Source: Rhodospirillales bacterium (GTDB lineage: Bacteria > Pseudomonadota > Alphaproteobacteria > ATCC43930 > CGMCC-115725). Taken from it: DNA of 64,000 bases. The notes under the pieces were generated by a model. It was given only the letters and a program-made list of their open reading frames with translations. It ran no database searches and was not told the DNA's origin. The stretch is taken from assembly GCA_028291405.1 (NCBI GenBank), contig JAQGID010000461.1, forward strand, positions 1-64,000. Direction: 5' to 3'. This document shows positions 29,661 through 38,440 of the stretch, piece by piece (the stretch's first letter is position 1; every line of letters starts with the position of its first letter). A program made the position numbers and the translations under genes.

Positions 29661-31913
29661 CTAACCGGCCCGGCATATCTGCGCCGTGCCGGGCGGCTGA
29701 CCCGCGGCTGACGTAGTATCCGAAAGGCCCGAGATCTTCCGCAAATAATCGCTCGGCATCCATCGGCAGTACGAGAACTCGAGCCGATGGCGGCCGGCCG
29801 GAACCCTTACCGCCATCTGAATCCCGTCGACCGATACGATTCGAGCTGGGCTGCCGTCGACCGTCGCGCGCCAAAACGGCACGGCGGGATGATTCAAGAC
29901 GAAGAGGCTGATATCCCGGGACTGTGTCTCGACCACATAGCCGTTCGTTTCCCGATGTAACGACACGATCTCCGCTTGGTCGTCAAATTGCTCGTCATTC
30001 TCGATCTCGGCACCCAAGACGACGCGATCGACGGAATGCCGTCTCACCTCGTCCCAGAAGGGGTCGCTATCGAGAGGATCGTGAGAGTGACGTGCCTCCC
30101 GGGCGAAATAGGCAATCGGCAGAGGCTGTGAGAGCTCGTAGATGAACGCATCGCGGACCGGCCGGTCGCGTTGGAGCGCCAGTGCGATGCGGTGGAGCCC
30201 GCGTGACGTGCAGTGTTCGGAGACCGCATCGGCGGGACCCGAAATCAAGCGCAAATCCGGGGCTTCGACACGCGTGCGGCTCACGACGTAACGGACACCG
30301 CTTAAACGCAGCAAATCGACGTTCCTCAGCTGGTAGACTGCGGCGCAGTCAGTGACGTCCTGCGTCAATCCTTCGAAGCCTCGGCTCGCTCCGACGCCAG
30401 CCCGTTTCCAATACTCGTTATGCCACATGTCGATCAGGTTAAAGAAGCCACCGATCGTCTCAAAGCCATAGGCGAGCAAGACGTTATCGGAGAAATATTC
30501 CGAACTGTTCGCGTTCGGACCGGCAAGGACGCGGAAGCGCGAATCCGCGGTTTCGGCGAGCTTCTCGACGTTTTTGATATGATAGATCTCCCGAGAGGAT
30601 CCTCCCACCAATTCCAGTAGATGAAGATGCTTGGTGGCAAGAAACGAAGATGCAGTCACCGCAATCATGAAGGAGACGAAGATTTTTTCTGGGATGAGAC
30701 CCTTGATCGGCTTTCTGCGTTCGGCGAGCGGGCATAATTCCCGCGCGGTGACCGCGAGCACCACGACCAGCACAGCCGGTGTGGCAAAATACAGATAGTT
30801 CGGGTCGATTGTCTCGAGGGCGCCGAGGCCGACGCGCCTCAGCGGCACGATTGTATAGGCCAGCGCGAGTAGCCAGGGACTAAGCGCCAGCACTATCGTT
30901 CCAAGAGCTCGCCGGCGAAGTCCAGAAACGATGGCGACGACGATAATGACGAACAGGGTGTCAGAAGTATAAAGGTAATCAAAGACCAGTGACCACATCA
31001 GATATAGTGGACCGAACAAGTTCCTGTAAAACTCGGAATCCTGGCCGCGCGGCGTCAGCGCCACGAATGAAAGCATCCCGTATAGGACATTGGCCCAGAC
31101 GACCAGAATGACCATTGTCAGAATGGTAAGACCAAGCAAGAACCGTGGTCGCCACGCGACCCGCTCGTAAATGGCGATGCAGAAAATCGCGACGTATAAG
31201 GCGATGTTCGAGTGGCTGATCGTCATGGATATGCTCAGCAACAGCGCAAGTCCAAGGCAGCCGAGATGGTAATAGGGACGGTGCACGCGGTATATCAAGG
31301 TGTATACGGCGAGAGGAATGAGGCCATATCCCAGACCATGTGCCAGGGAACTCGAATCGACGTAGAGGAACGAGATAGAATAGCCGAAGCCGATCAGGAG
31401 CGAGACGCCGAACGGTGCCTTAACGCCACGGCGCGCGACGAGAAAGGCGCCGTAAGTTGCGAGAAACGTATTGAGGACCTTGGCCAGTATGAAGCCGAGT
31501 TCAGGGCCGAGGATCTTGAACTCGAAGATCTCGAGCGAGAACAGGCTGCCGCCGCTTGCAAAGAGGCTGGGAATCTCCGAGCCGCCCAGGACGGAGGGAT
31601 CGAACCGGACCGTGCCCCACTGCGGTAGATGCGACAGGTGAACGAAATAGGGGAACGATAGGCCGCCTTCGTCGCCGAAGACGGCGAGCGAGCGATGTCC
31701 GAGCGCCCAATATTCCGCAGTGACGAGCATCGTCCACAGCCCAATCGCGAGGATCGTGACGGTGGGAGACTCCGGAATTCCACTCAGCGCGAGGCGCCGT
31801 ACCCGCTCGAACCAAGCTTGCGGCAGCATCAGCAAAGCGAACGTGAGGGCGAGCAACACCACCAAAAATGTGCGCGGCGGCGCGTCCCAGCCCGATAGTA
31901 TCGACAATGTCAT
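29661..31913 (-). CDS. Large multi-TM membrane protein (YfhO/GT-C-like)
   Basis: 750 aa, ~12 hydrophobic helices then a soluble C-terminal domain; adjacent to the GT2 gene. Confidence 0.7.
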   Translation of the reverse strand: MTLSILSGWDAPPRTFLVVLLALTFALLMLPQAWFERVRRLALSGIPESPTVTILAIGLWTMLVTAEYWALGHRSLAVFGDEGGLSFPYFVHLSHLPQWGTVRFDPSVLGGSEIPSLFASGGSLFSLEIFEFKILGPELGFILAKVLNTFLATYGAFLVARRGVKAPFGVSLLIGFGYSISFLYVDSSSLAHGLGYGLIPLAVYTLIYRVHRPYYHLGCLGLALLLSISMTISHSNIALYVAIFCIAIYERVAWRPRFLLGLTILTMVILVVWANVLYGMLSFVALTPRGQDSEFYRNLFGPLYLMWSLVFDYLYTSDTLFVIIVVAIVSGLRRRALGTIVLALSPWLLALAYTIVPLRRVGLGALETIDPNYLYFATPAVLVVVLAVTARELCPLAERRKPIKGLIPEKIFVSFMIAVTASSFLATKHLHLLELVGGSSREIYHIKNVEKLAETADSRFRVLAGPNANSSEYFSDNVLLAYGFETIGGFFNLIDMWHNEYWKRAGVGASRGFEGLTQDVTDCAAVYQLRNVDLLRLSGVRYVVSRTRVEAPDLRLISGPADAVSEHCTSRGLHRIALALQRDRPVRDAFIYELSQPLPIAYFAREARHSHDPLDSDPFWDEVRRHSVDRVVLGAEIENDEQFDDQAEIVSLHRETNGYVVETQSRDISLFVLNHPAVPFWRATVDGSPARIVSVDGIQMAVRVPAGRHRLEFSYCRWMPSDYLRKISGLSDTTSAAGQPPGTAQICRAG

Positions 31914-31955
31914 CCTTAGTGTCCTCGTGCGGCGTCTTGGCGGTGCGAGCGCTGA

Positions 31956-32948
31956 TCAGCGGGCGGGTATCGAAAGGGCCGGTCCGGCCTGCCGCCGCTC
32001 CGCGACGCCCACCACCTGCAACCCGGCCCCTTGCAGCCCGGGAATGCGAAGCGTCCACGCGTCGAGCCGCGTCGCAAGGCGCGTCAGGCGACGGATGCCG
32101 GGAATGAATCGGAACAGCCGATTGAACACCAGCACGTCGCTATTCATGAAGAGGCAGAACCCGAGAAAGCCGTGGGTGCTCCATTGCCGGCATTCCAGCC
32201 CGACGGAATGCAGCACGGGGATGGTCTCGTCGCTGAGCAGCGGTCGCTCCCGCTCGTTGTCGAGGATCGGCGAGACCCGATAGACAACCGCGCGAATCCA
32301 GCGCCAGAGGAAGAAATCGCTGAGCGGCTCGCGAAAGTAAAAGCGGCCGCCCGGCTTCAGGATGCGCCGGATCTCGGCGAACAGCCTGTGGCGATCGTTG
32401 ACGTGATGGACGCCGCCGAGCATGAAGACCGCGTCGCAGGTCGCATCCGCCAGCGGCAGCGTCGTCGCGTCGCCCTGGACGAACGAGAAGCGTCGGTCGG
32501 GGTGTCGGCGCTCCGCCTCCTCGAGCATCGACAGCGAGATGTCGACGCCGATCCCGCGAGCGATCCGATCGCCGAGCAGGCCGAAGGCCTCGCCGTTGCC
32601 GCAGCAGATCTCGGCGACGACGCCGAAGCGCTCGCTGCCGACGACATCGAGCAGCGCCCGGTCGAGATACGCCATGTATTCTTCGGTATGCGGGTAGGAG
32701 AGATTGGCGACGTAGGCCTGGGCGATGCGGTCGTAGTGCGCCTGTTGCGCGCGCGCATCCTCGGTGCAGAATGCTTCTGCGAACAGCGGGATGCCGTCTC
32801 CGGCGATGGTGTAGCGCTGCGAACCGTCGGCGCCGACCAGAGCGTCGCCCTCCTGGGTCAGCGCGCTTCCGGTAATTGGACAGCGCAGGATGGCCAGAAG
32901 ATCGGCCGCGATCGCCGGCGTCGCTGCGTCGCGAAGCGGCACGGTCAA
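31956..32948 (-). CDS. SAM-dependent methyltransferase with N-terminal Trm112-like domain
   Basis: LLAILRCPITGSALTQEGDALVGADGSQRYTIAGDGIPLF; VAEICCGNGEAFGLLG; VFMLGGVHHVNDRHRLFAEIRRILKPGGRFYF. Start TTG or GTG (32942). Confidence 0.85.
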   Translation of the reverse strand: MTVPLRDAATPAIAADLLAILRCPITGSALTQEGDALVGADGSQRYTIAGDGIPLFAEAFCTEDARAQQAHYDRIAQAYVANLSYPHTEEYMAYLDRALLDVVGSERFGVVAEICCGNGEAFGLLGDRIARGIGVDISLSMLEEAERRHPDRRFSFVQGDATTLPLADATCDAVFMLGGVHHVNDRHRLFAEIRRILKPGGRFYFREPLSDFFLWRWIRAVVYRVSPILDNERERPLLSDETIPVLHSVGLECRQWSTHGFLGFCLFMNSDVLVFNRLFRFIPGIRRLTRLATRLDAWTLRIPGLQGAGLQVVGVAERRQAGPALSIPAR

Positions 32949-33775
32949 ACGCGTTCTCCGGCGGGACGCCGGCCTACCACCGACCACGACATCTCGTTTA
33001 CCCAGGCCGCCTCGACGTCGACGAGGCCGGCCTGGCGCAGCAGTGCAATGGATTCGTCGCGAGTCCAGTAATGCGCGATCTTCGGCAGCATCTGGTCGAA
33101 GACGATCGAGCGCAGATGGCGGAACGCGATGCTGCGGAGCATCTTGAAATATTCGATGCGCCCGATGCCGATGCGCACTGCGACCCAGACGAGGAGGGCC
33201 GGGTAGAGCGACAGATGATGCACGATCGGCAGTGGCAGCTGGCTGAACAGCGCCTTCCGCAACGGATCGAGCAGCAGGACGATCCAGCCATTGTTCTCGC
33301 GCCCGTAGACCCAGATCAGCACCCGGCCGCCTGGCCTGACCGCCCTCGTCATGGCGCAAACCGCCCGTTCCGGAAACTCCAGGTGGTGGATGACGCCGAT
33401 GGAGAAAGCGATGTCATACCCGCCGTCGCCGTCTTCGCCGCAGTCGTAGGCGCTGAGTTGCCGGACCGCGACCGTGGGAAAGCCGGCCAGAGTGCGCCGC
33501 GCCGCGGCGAGCGAGCGCGCATCGACATCGATTGCCGAGCCGCCTGCAGCGCCGTAGCGCATCGGCCACAGGCTGTTGCGCCCCATGCCGCAGCCGACGT
33601 CGAGGAAGCGGAGCCGCTGCCAGTCTTTCGGCGCGAGGTGGATCGTCCAGCGGCGGAACTGCTCCTCGTATTCCGGGCGGACTTCGGAGTAATGCGCCCA
33701 TTCATAGCCGAAACGATCCGGCGAGCCCGCGCCGAGACCGATCGCGGTCGAAGATTCGTCAGCAGATTTCGTCAT
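32945..33775 (-). CDS. Class I SAM-dependent methyltransferase
   Basis: LRFLDVGCGMGRNSLWPMRYGA; DIAFSIGVIHHLEFPERAVCAMTRAVRPGGRVLIWVYG. Confidence 0.9.
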   Translation of the reverse strand: MTKSADESSTAIGLGAGSPDRFGYEWAHYSEVRPEYEEQFRRWTIHLAPKDWQRLRFLDVGCGMGRNSLWPMRYGAAGGSAIDVDARSLAAARRTLAGFPTVAVRQLSAYDCGEDGDGGYDIAFSIGVIHHLEFPERAVCAMTRAVRPGGRVLIWVYGRENNGWIVLLLDPLRKALFSQLPLPIVHHLSLYPALLVWVAVRIGIGRIEYFKMLRSIAFRHLRSIVFDQMLPKIAHYWTRDESIALLRQAGLVDVEAAWVNEMSWSVVGRRPAGERV

Positions 33776-33907
33776 GGCATTCTTGGGCGCCGCGCACAGG
33801 GAAGGGCGGGGTGGTTGTAGATCCCCCGCACAATTGCCCGCAAAATGGTCGGATTCGGCCGCGTCGTCAAATGCCGGCGTCAGGTCGCGGCGGCGTGCCG
33901 GCCATCG

Positions 33908-34231
33908 CTAGTCGCGGCTCTTGATTGCCGCCGCGATCGCCGCCCGGATCGGGGCCGGCTGCGATGCCACGGCACCGCATAGATCCACGAGGTCGCGGCG
34001 TGCCGTATGAAGCTGGTCGAGCAACGAGAGGATGACCGGCACAGCGTCAGCGTCGATCTCGAGATCGCGCCTCAACTCGACGATGAGTCGGATGCGCGCG
34101 ATGTCGATCTCGCGGAACGACCACGCCTCGGGAGCGCCGTCCGGCATGACCCAGCCGCTCGCGATCCACAGCTCGAGCTCGTCGGCTGCGAGGCCGGCGA
34201 CCTGTTGCAGCACGCCCTCGCGCGCGATCAT
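33908..34231 (-). CDS. cbpM: Chaperone modulator CbpM (MerR-like)
   Basis: ELELWIASGWVMPDGAPEAWSFREIDIARIRLIVELRRDLEIDADAVPVILSLLDQLH; overlaps cbpA. Confidence 0.85.
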   Translation of the reverse strand: MIAREGVLQQVAGLAADELELWIASGWVMPDGAPEAWSFREIDIARIRLIVELRRDLEIDADAVPVILSLLDQLHTARRDLVDLCGAVASQPAPIRAAIAAAIKSRD

Positions 34232-35193
34232 GAGCCGAGCATCCCGCGCCGCGGATCCACTGGATTGCGCGGTTCCCAGCTCTGTAGGAAGCGTTCGAGG
34301 GCGGGGTCGGCGGGATCGCCGATGACGATCTTGATTGTCACGTATTGGTCGCCTTTCTCGCCACGCGGCGGCGCGATGCCACGGCCCTTGAGCCGCAGCG
34401 TCTTGCCGGCGTCGGAGTGCTTCGGCACGGTGACCGCCACTGGCCCATGCACAGTCGGCACCGTGATCTTGGCGCCGTGCACCGCTTCTTTCACAGTCAC
34501 CGGCACCTCGACGCGAATGTCGTTGCCCTCGCGTCTGAAGAACTCGTGTGGCGCGACGTGGATCTCGATCAGGGCGTCGCCCGGCGGGCCGCCGCCGTAG
34601 CCCGAGTCGCCCTTGCCCCTGAGGCGCAGGATCTGGCCATCCTGAACACCCGCCGGGATATTGACGTCGAGCGTGCTGCCCGGTGCCAGCGAAATCCGTG
34701 TCTTCGTACCTCGCGCCGCGTCGACGAAATCGATGGTGAGGGTGAAGGCGCGGTCGGGGCCGCGCATCTTGATGCCGGCACCGGCACCGGCACCGGCGCG
34801 GCCGCGGCGCTCCCCGAAGAGATCGGCGAAGATGTCGCCGATGTCCTCACCGCCGAAATCCTGGCCGCCGAAATCCGCTCCGGCGAAGCCGCCGGAGCGC
34901 TGGTAGCGCGGCCCTTGCGCGCCCTCGGCATGCTGCCGGTAATAGCCGCGCTCGGGCTGTCGCTCGGCGCCGCTGGCATCGATCTCGCCGCGATCGAAGC
35001 GGGCCCGTTTCTCGGGATCGGAGAGCAGGTCGTTGGCGCCGCTGACCGCCTTGAAGCTCTCCTCGGCTTGCTTGTTGCCCGGGTTGAGGTCGGGGTGATG
35101 CTGCTTGGCGAGCTTGCGATAGGCGCGCCGGATCTCGTCCTGGGTCGCGTCGCGTTTCACGCCGAGCGTCACGTAAGGGTCTTGCGCTGCCAT
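34228..35193 (-). CDS. cbpA: DnaJ-family co-chaperone CbpA
   Basis: J domain DPYVTLGVKRDATQDEIRRAYRKLAKQHHPDLNPG; DnaJ C-terminal domains, no zinc finger. Confidence 0.92.
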   Translation of the reverse strand: MAAQDPYVTLGVKRDATQDEIRRAYRKLAKQHHPDLNPGNKQAEESFKAVSGANDLLSDPEKRARFDRGEIDASGAERQPERGYYRQHAEGAQGPRYQRSGGFAGADFGGQDFGGEDIGDIFADLFGERRGRAGAGAGAGIKMRGPDRAFTLTIDFVDAARGTKTRISLAPGSTLDVNIPAGVQDGQILRLRGKGDSGYGGGPPGDALIEIHVAPHEFFRREGNDIRVEVPVTVKEAVHGAKITVPTVHGPVAVTVPKHSDAGKTLRLKGRGIAPPRGEKGDQYVTIKIVIGDPADPALERFLQSWEPRNPVDPRRGMLGS

Positions 35194-35241
35194 TCTTCAC
35201 CGGGTTCCATCGGCGCGCCGCCGGAAGCGGGGGCTGGCGCG

Positions 35242-35269
35242 AGCAGGCGCGCCGGAAGGCGCGCCTGCT
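35242..35269. terminator. Perfect 12-bp stem-loop between hsp20 and cbpA
   Basis: AGCAGGCGCGCC-GGAA-GGCGCGCCTGCT; no U-tract on either side. Confidence 0.55.
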
Positions 35270-35277
35270 ACGTCCTA

Positions 35278-35742
35278 TCAGGTTGCCTCTATCTTACCGC
35301 CGTCGGCAAGAGCTTGGTTCGTCTGGATCGCGATCGTACGCGGCTTCATCGCCTCCGGCACCTTGCGGACGAGCTCGATTACGAGCAGCCCGTCGGCCAA
35401 CGTGGCGTCAGTCACGGTGATGAAATCGGCGAGATCGAAGCGAAGTGCGAAGTTCCGTGGAACGAGACCACGGTGCAGATAGTCGGCGCCGTTCTCGTTC
35501 GCCCTGCGGCCGGTTACGAGCAGTTGGCTCGCCTGCTGCGTCAGGGTCAGATCGGATTCGGCGAAACCGGCCACCGCCATGGTGATCCGGTAGCGGTTTT
35601 CATCCAGCTTCTCGATGTCGTAGGGCGGGTAGGTCGGCTGTGTCGCGTCCTCGCCGAGCCGCGCCGCGTTCTCGAAAAGGTTCATCATGCGGTCGAAGCC
35701 GATGGTCGACCGCGAGAGAGGGGAAAGATCGAAGCTTCTCAT
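35278..35742 (-). CDS. Hsp20/alpha-crystallin small heat-shock protein
   Basis: MRSFDLSPLSRSTIGFDRMMNLFENA; NRYRITMAVAGFAESDLTL; LADGLLVIELVRKVPEAMKPR. Start chosen for spacing to GGAGG. Confidence 0.92.
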   Translation of the reverse strand: MRSFDLSPLSRSTIGFDRMMNLFENAARLGEDATQPTYPPYDIEKLDENRYRITMAVAGFAESDLTLTQQASQLLVTGRRANENGADYLHRGLVPRNFALRFDLADFITVTDATLADGLLVIELVRKVPEAMKPRTIAIQTNQALADGGKIEAT

Positions 35743-35826
35743 TGCCATATCCTCCAGTGAGCAACATGGATGACGAGATGGGTCGAAGACCCGGGCCGAG
35801 CCCGTTCGCGGCACTCGGTGGTGCCG
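35743..35826 (-). promoter_or_regulatory. ROSE-like RNA thermometer in the hsp20 5' UTR
   Basis: Minus strand CCATGTTGCTCACTGGAGGATATGGCAATG (UUGCU facing GGAGGA, closed by CCAU/AUGG); upstream hairpins GGGTC-TTC-GACCC and CGGCAC-N6-GTGCCG. Confidence 0.8.
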
Positions 35827-35912
35827 ACTTGGGAAGCGGCTCCGCCGAGTTCAAGATCGTCCATGGGGTTGCCGGTGGTCGCGAGCGATGGCGGCGGGAT
35901 AGGATGATCGCG

Positions 35913-36343
35913 ATGCGATGCCGCGGTCCCATTCGAGCGATCCCGACCCTGCCGATGACGGCGGCGCTGCTCGGCTGCGTGCTGGCCGTGTCCGGCTGCG
36001 CCGCGCCGGGCGAGATCCGCTGCACGGCTGTGCCGTCACTTCCGAGCTGTTCCTTGGCCAGACCCGCCGCGACGGCCGGCCGATCCTCGCGGCGGAATGG
36101 GATGCGTTCCTCAGGGAGGTGGTGACGCCGCTGTTCCCGGCCGGGCTGACGGTGGTCGACGCTTCCGGCCAGTGGCGGGGAAGCGACGGGATGATCGGGC
36201 GCGAGCCGATGAAGATCCTCGTCATCGTCCGGCCGGGCGGGGCGGACGACGTCGGTATCGTCGCGATCATCGCCGCCTACAAGGCGCGGTTCGCGCAGGA
36301 ATCGGTACTGCGTGTCGATTTCAAATCGACCGCCCGGTTCTGA
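35913..36343 (+). pseudogene. DUF3574-like lipoprotein with an apparent frameshift
   Basis: Frame A: MRCRGPIRAIPTLPMTAALLGCVLAVSGCAAPGEIRCTAV; frame B from ~36030: TSELFLGQTRRDGRPILAAEWDAFLREVVTPLFPAGLTVVDASGQWRG...QESVLRVDFKSTARF. Confidence 0.65.
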
Positions 36344-36354
36344 GACGCGCTGTC

Positions 36355-36687
36355 TTACTGGTGCAAGAGCAGGATCCCGCCGCCGATCATGACGATGCCG
36401 CCGAGCTGTGGCAGGCCGAACGGCTCGTTCCACATGAAGTGCGCGATGAGCGCGACGGCGATGTAGCTCACCGCGACGCTGGGATAGGCCAGCGAAACCG
36501 GGATCTTCTTGATCGCGACGACATAGAGAATGCCGCCAAACGCGTACATTCCGAAGCCGATGATAGTGAAGGGGTTAAGAAACTGGGTAACTACCGAGAC
36601 GGAACCGTCGGATCCGGTCTTGAGCAGCACCTGACCGATGACGCCGGCAAGGATAGCGGCGGCGAGAAACCCGTAATAGACGTTCAT
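36355..36687 (-). CDS. SMR/EamA-type small membrane transporter (ArnE/F-like flippase)
   Basis: 110 aa, four TM helices: MNVYYGFLAAAILAGVIGQVLLKTG...YPSVAVSYIAVALIAHFMWNEPFGLPQLGGIVMIGGGILLLHQ. Confidence 0.82.
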   Translation of the reverse strand: MNVYYGFLAAAILAGVIGQVLLKTGSDGSVSVVTQFLNPFTIIGFGMYAFGGILYVVAIKKIPVSLAYPSVAVSYIAVALIAHFMWNEPFGLPQLGGIVMIGGGILLLHQ

Positions 36688-37673
36688 CAGGCGCGCCGCA
36701 CCGCGAGCGTGGGGACGGTTTCGCCGGAGCCCTGCGCGGCGTCGCTCCGCTCGACCTCCTTGACGATGAATTGCGGCTTGCCGTTCATCGTCAGGTATAG
36801 CCGGCCGAGATACTCGCCGACGAGGCCGAGAATGAGCAGCTGGACGCCGGACAGCAGCAGCACCGCCGCCATCAGCGATCCCCAGCCGGGCGGCGTGCTG
36901 CGGATCATCGCCTCGGCGAGGACCTCGACCGACGCCAGCGCGCCGACGATGCTGAGAGCGATGCCGGTCAGCGTGCTGAGGCGCAGCGGCATGACCGAGA
37001 AATTGATGAACATGTTCAGCCACAGCCGGATCAGGCGCCGCAGCGTGTAGGTGCTGCGCCCGTCGGTACGCGGCAGATGCTTGACCTCGATGCAGTCGAT
37101 GCTCTGCGTCACCTGGAGGACGAGCCCGTCGACGTAGGGAAACGGGCCGGCATAGCGGACGACGTTCGCCGCGACGAAGGCACTGATGCAGCGAAAACTC
37201 GAGAGATACAGGCCTTTCGGCTTGTCGAGCAGCACATCGGCGACGCGATTGGTGAAGCGGCTGCCGAGATTGCGCCAGGCGGCGTGCTCCTTGGTCTCGA
37301 ACCGTGTGTAGATCGCCTCGCGGCCGCTCCGCTGGGCGTATTCGAGGAGTCGCAGCACCTCGCTCGGCGGGTTCTGCAGATCGTCGTCCATCGTGATGAT
37401 CCAGGCGCCGCGCGCCTGCTGCAGCCCGGCCATCACGGCGTTGTGCTCGCCGAAATTGCGGGCGAGGTCGATGACCGTCAACGGCAGCCGCGATTTGCGC
37501 ATGAGCTCGCGGCAGACCGCGAGGCTGTCGTCCGGGCTGCCGTCGTTCACCAGGATGATCTCGTGGCCGCCGGGCACGTCGAGCGCCGAAAGCGCCTCGA
37601 CCAGCGGCCCGACGGTCTGGGCGCCACGGTAGACTGGGATGACGATGGAGAGGGTGAAATCGTGTCGGGTCAT
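36687..37673 (-). CDS. GT2 polyprenol-phosphate-type glycosyltransferase with C-terminal TM helices
   Basis: LSIVIPVYRGAQTVGPLVEAL; LVNDGSPDDSLAVC; ITMDDDLQNPPSEVLRLL; GEYLGRLYLTMNGKPQFIV. Confidence 0.92.
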   Translation of the reverse strand: MTRHDFTLSIVIPVYRGAQTVGPLVEALSALDVPGGHEIILVNDGSPDDSLAVCRELMRKSRLPLTVIDLARNFGEHNAVMAGLQQARGAWIITMDDDLQNPPSEVLRLLEYAQRSGREAIYTRFETKEHAAWRNLGSRFTNRVADVLLDKPKGLYLSSFRCISAFVAANVVRYAGPFPYVDGLVLQVTQSIDCIEVKHLPRTDGRSTYTLRRLIRLWLNMFINFSVMPLRLSTLTGIALSIVGALASVEVLAEAMIRSTPPGWGSLMAAVLLLSGVQLLILGLVGEYLGRLYLTMNGKPQFIVKEVERSDAAQGSGETVPTLAVRRA

Positions 37674-38401
37674 TGCTTGAGCGCCGTTGCGAGGATGGAA
37701 CCGCCGTAGGGCAGCACGAGGCCGTGGCGGAGGAGCATGGTCTCGAACCGCATGATGCCACGAAAGGCAAGCTCGATGGGGCGGGGAAAATTCATGACGT
37801 CGCTGACGCTCGGCCGCGAGCCGACGAGGCGTCGCGACGCCATCAACGGAAACAGCACGCTGTTCCAGTACGTCGTGCGGATGCTGGAGAAACCGGCGCG
37901 CTGCAGCAGGCGCCGGACTCGTCGCGCTGTGTACCGGCGGACGTTGTGGACGGCGTGGTCGTGCTCGGACAGCAGCCATTGATAGGCCGGCAGGTTCAGC
38001 ACGAGCAGCCCGTCGCGGGCGAGGCCGCGATGAAACCCGGCCAAAGCGTCGGCCTCGTCGACGTTGCGGTGACAAAGGACGTCGGCGCTGAAGATTGCGG
38101 CGAAGGATCCCTCGGCGACAGGCGGCCGATTCACCGAGCCACAGGCGACCGGCCGGCCACTCTTGTCATGCGCCAGACGGCAGGCCTCGGCGTCGGCATC
38201 GAGCCCGATCGGCGACCAGCCCGGCAGGGCGCTGCTCAGCTTGGCCAGCAACCCGCCGGTGCCGCAGCCAGCGTCCAGGACATTGCCGGCAACGGCAGGC
38301 CGGCGGCGGGAAAACGCGGCCAGAAGATTGGCGTGCATGCCGTGAAACCACCACATCTCGTCTTCGACGGCGTGCAGCTTTTCGTATTCCTGACGCTCCA
38401 A
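37670..38401 (-). CDS. Class I SAM-dependent methyltransferase
   Basis: VLDAGCGTGGLLAKLSSALPGW; FSADVLCHRNVDEADALAGFHRGLARDGLLVLNLPAY. Confidence 0.88.
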   Translation of the reverse strand: MERQEYEKLHAVEDEMWWFHGMHANLLAAFSRRRPAVAGNVLDAGCGTGGLLAKLSSALPGWSPIGLDADAEACRLAHDKSGRPVACGSVNRPPVAEGSFAAIFSADVLCHRNVDEADALAGFHRGLARDGLLVLNLPAYQWLLSEHDHAVHNVRRYTARRVRRLLQRAGFSSIRTTYWNSVLFPLMASRRLVGSRPSVSDVMNFPRPIELAFRGIMRFETMLLRHGLVLPYGGSILATALKQ

Positions 38402-38440
38402 CGGCCAAACCTTTCGCTTCGGGGCCTGCGCGTCCGGCGG

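Noticed and set aside
35827-35855. RpoH-type promoter for hsp20 (CTTGAA at 35850-35855, minus strand)
   Set aside because: The -10 region (CCCAAG) is a poor match and the implied start would cut the upstream ROSE hairpin.
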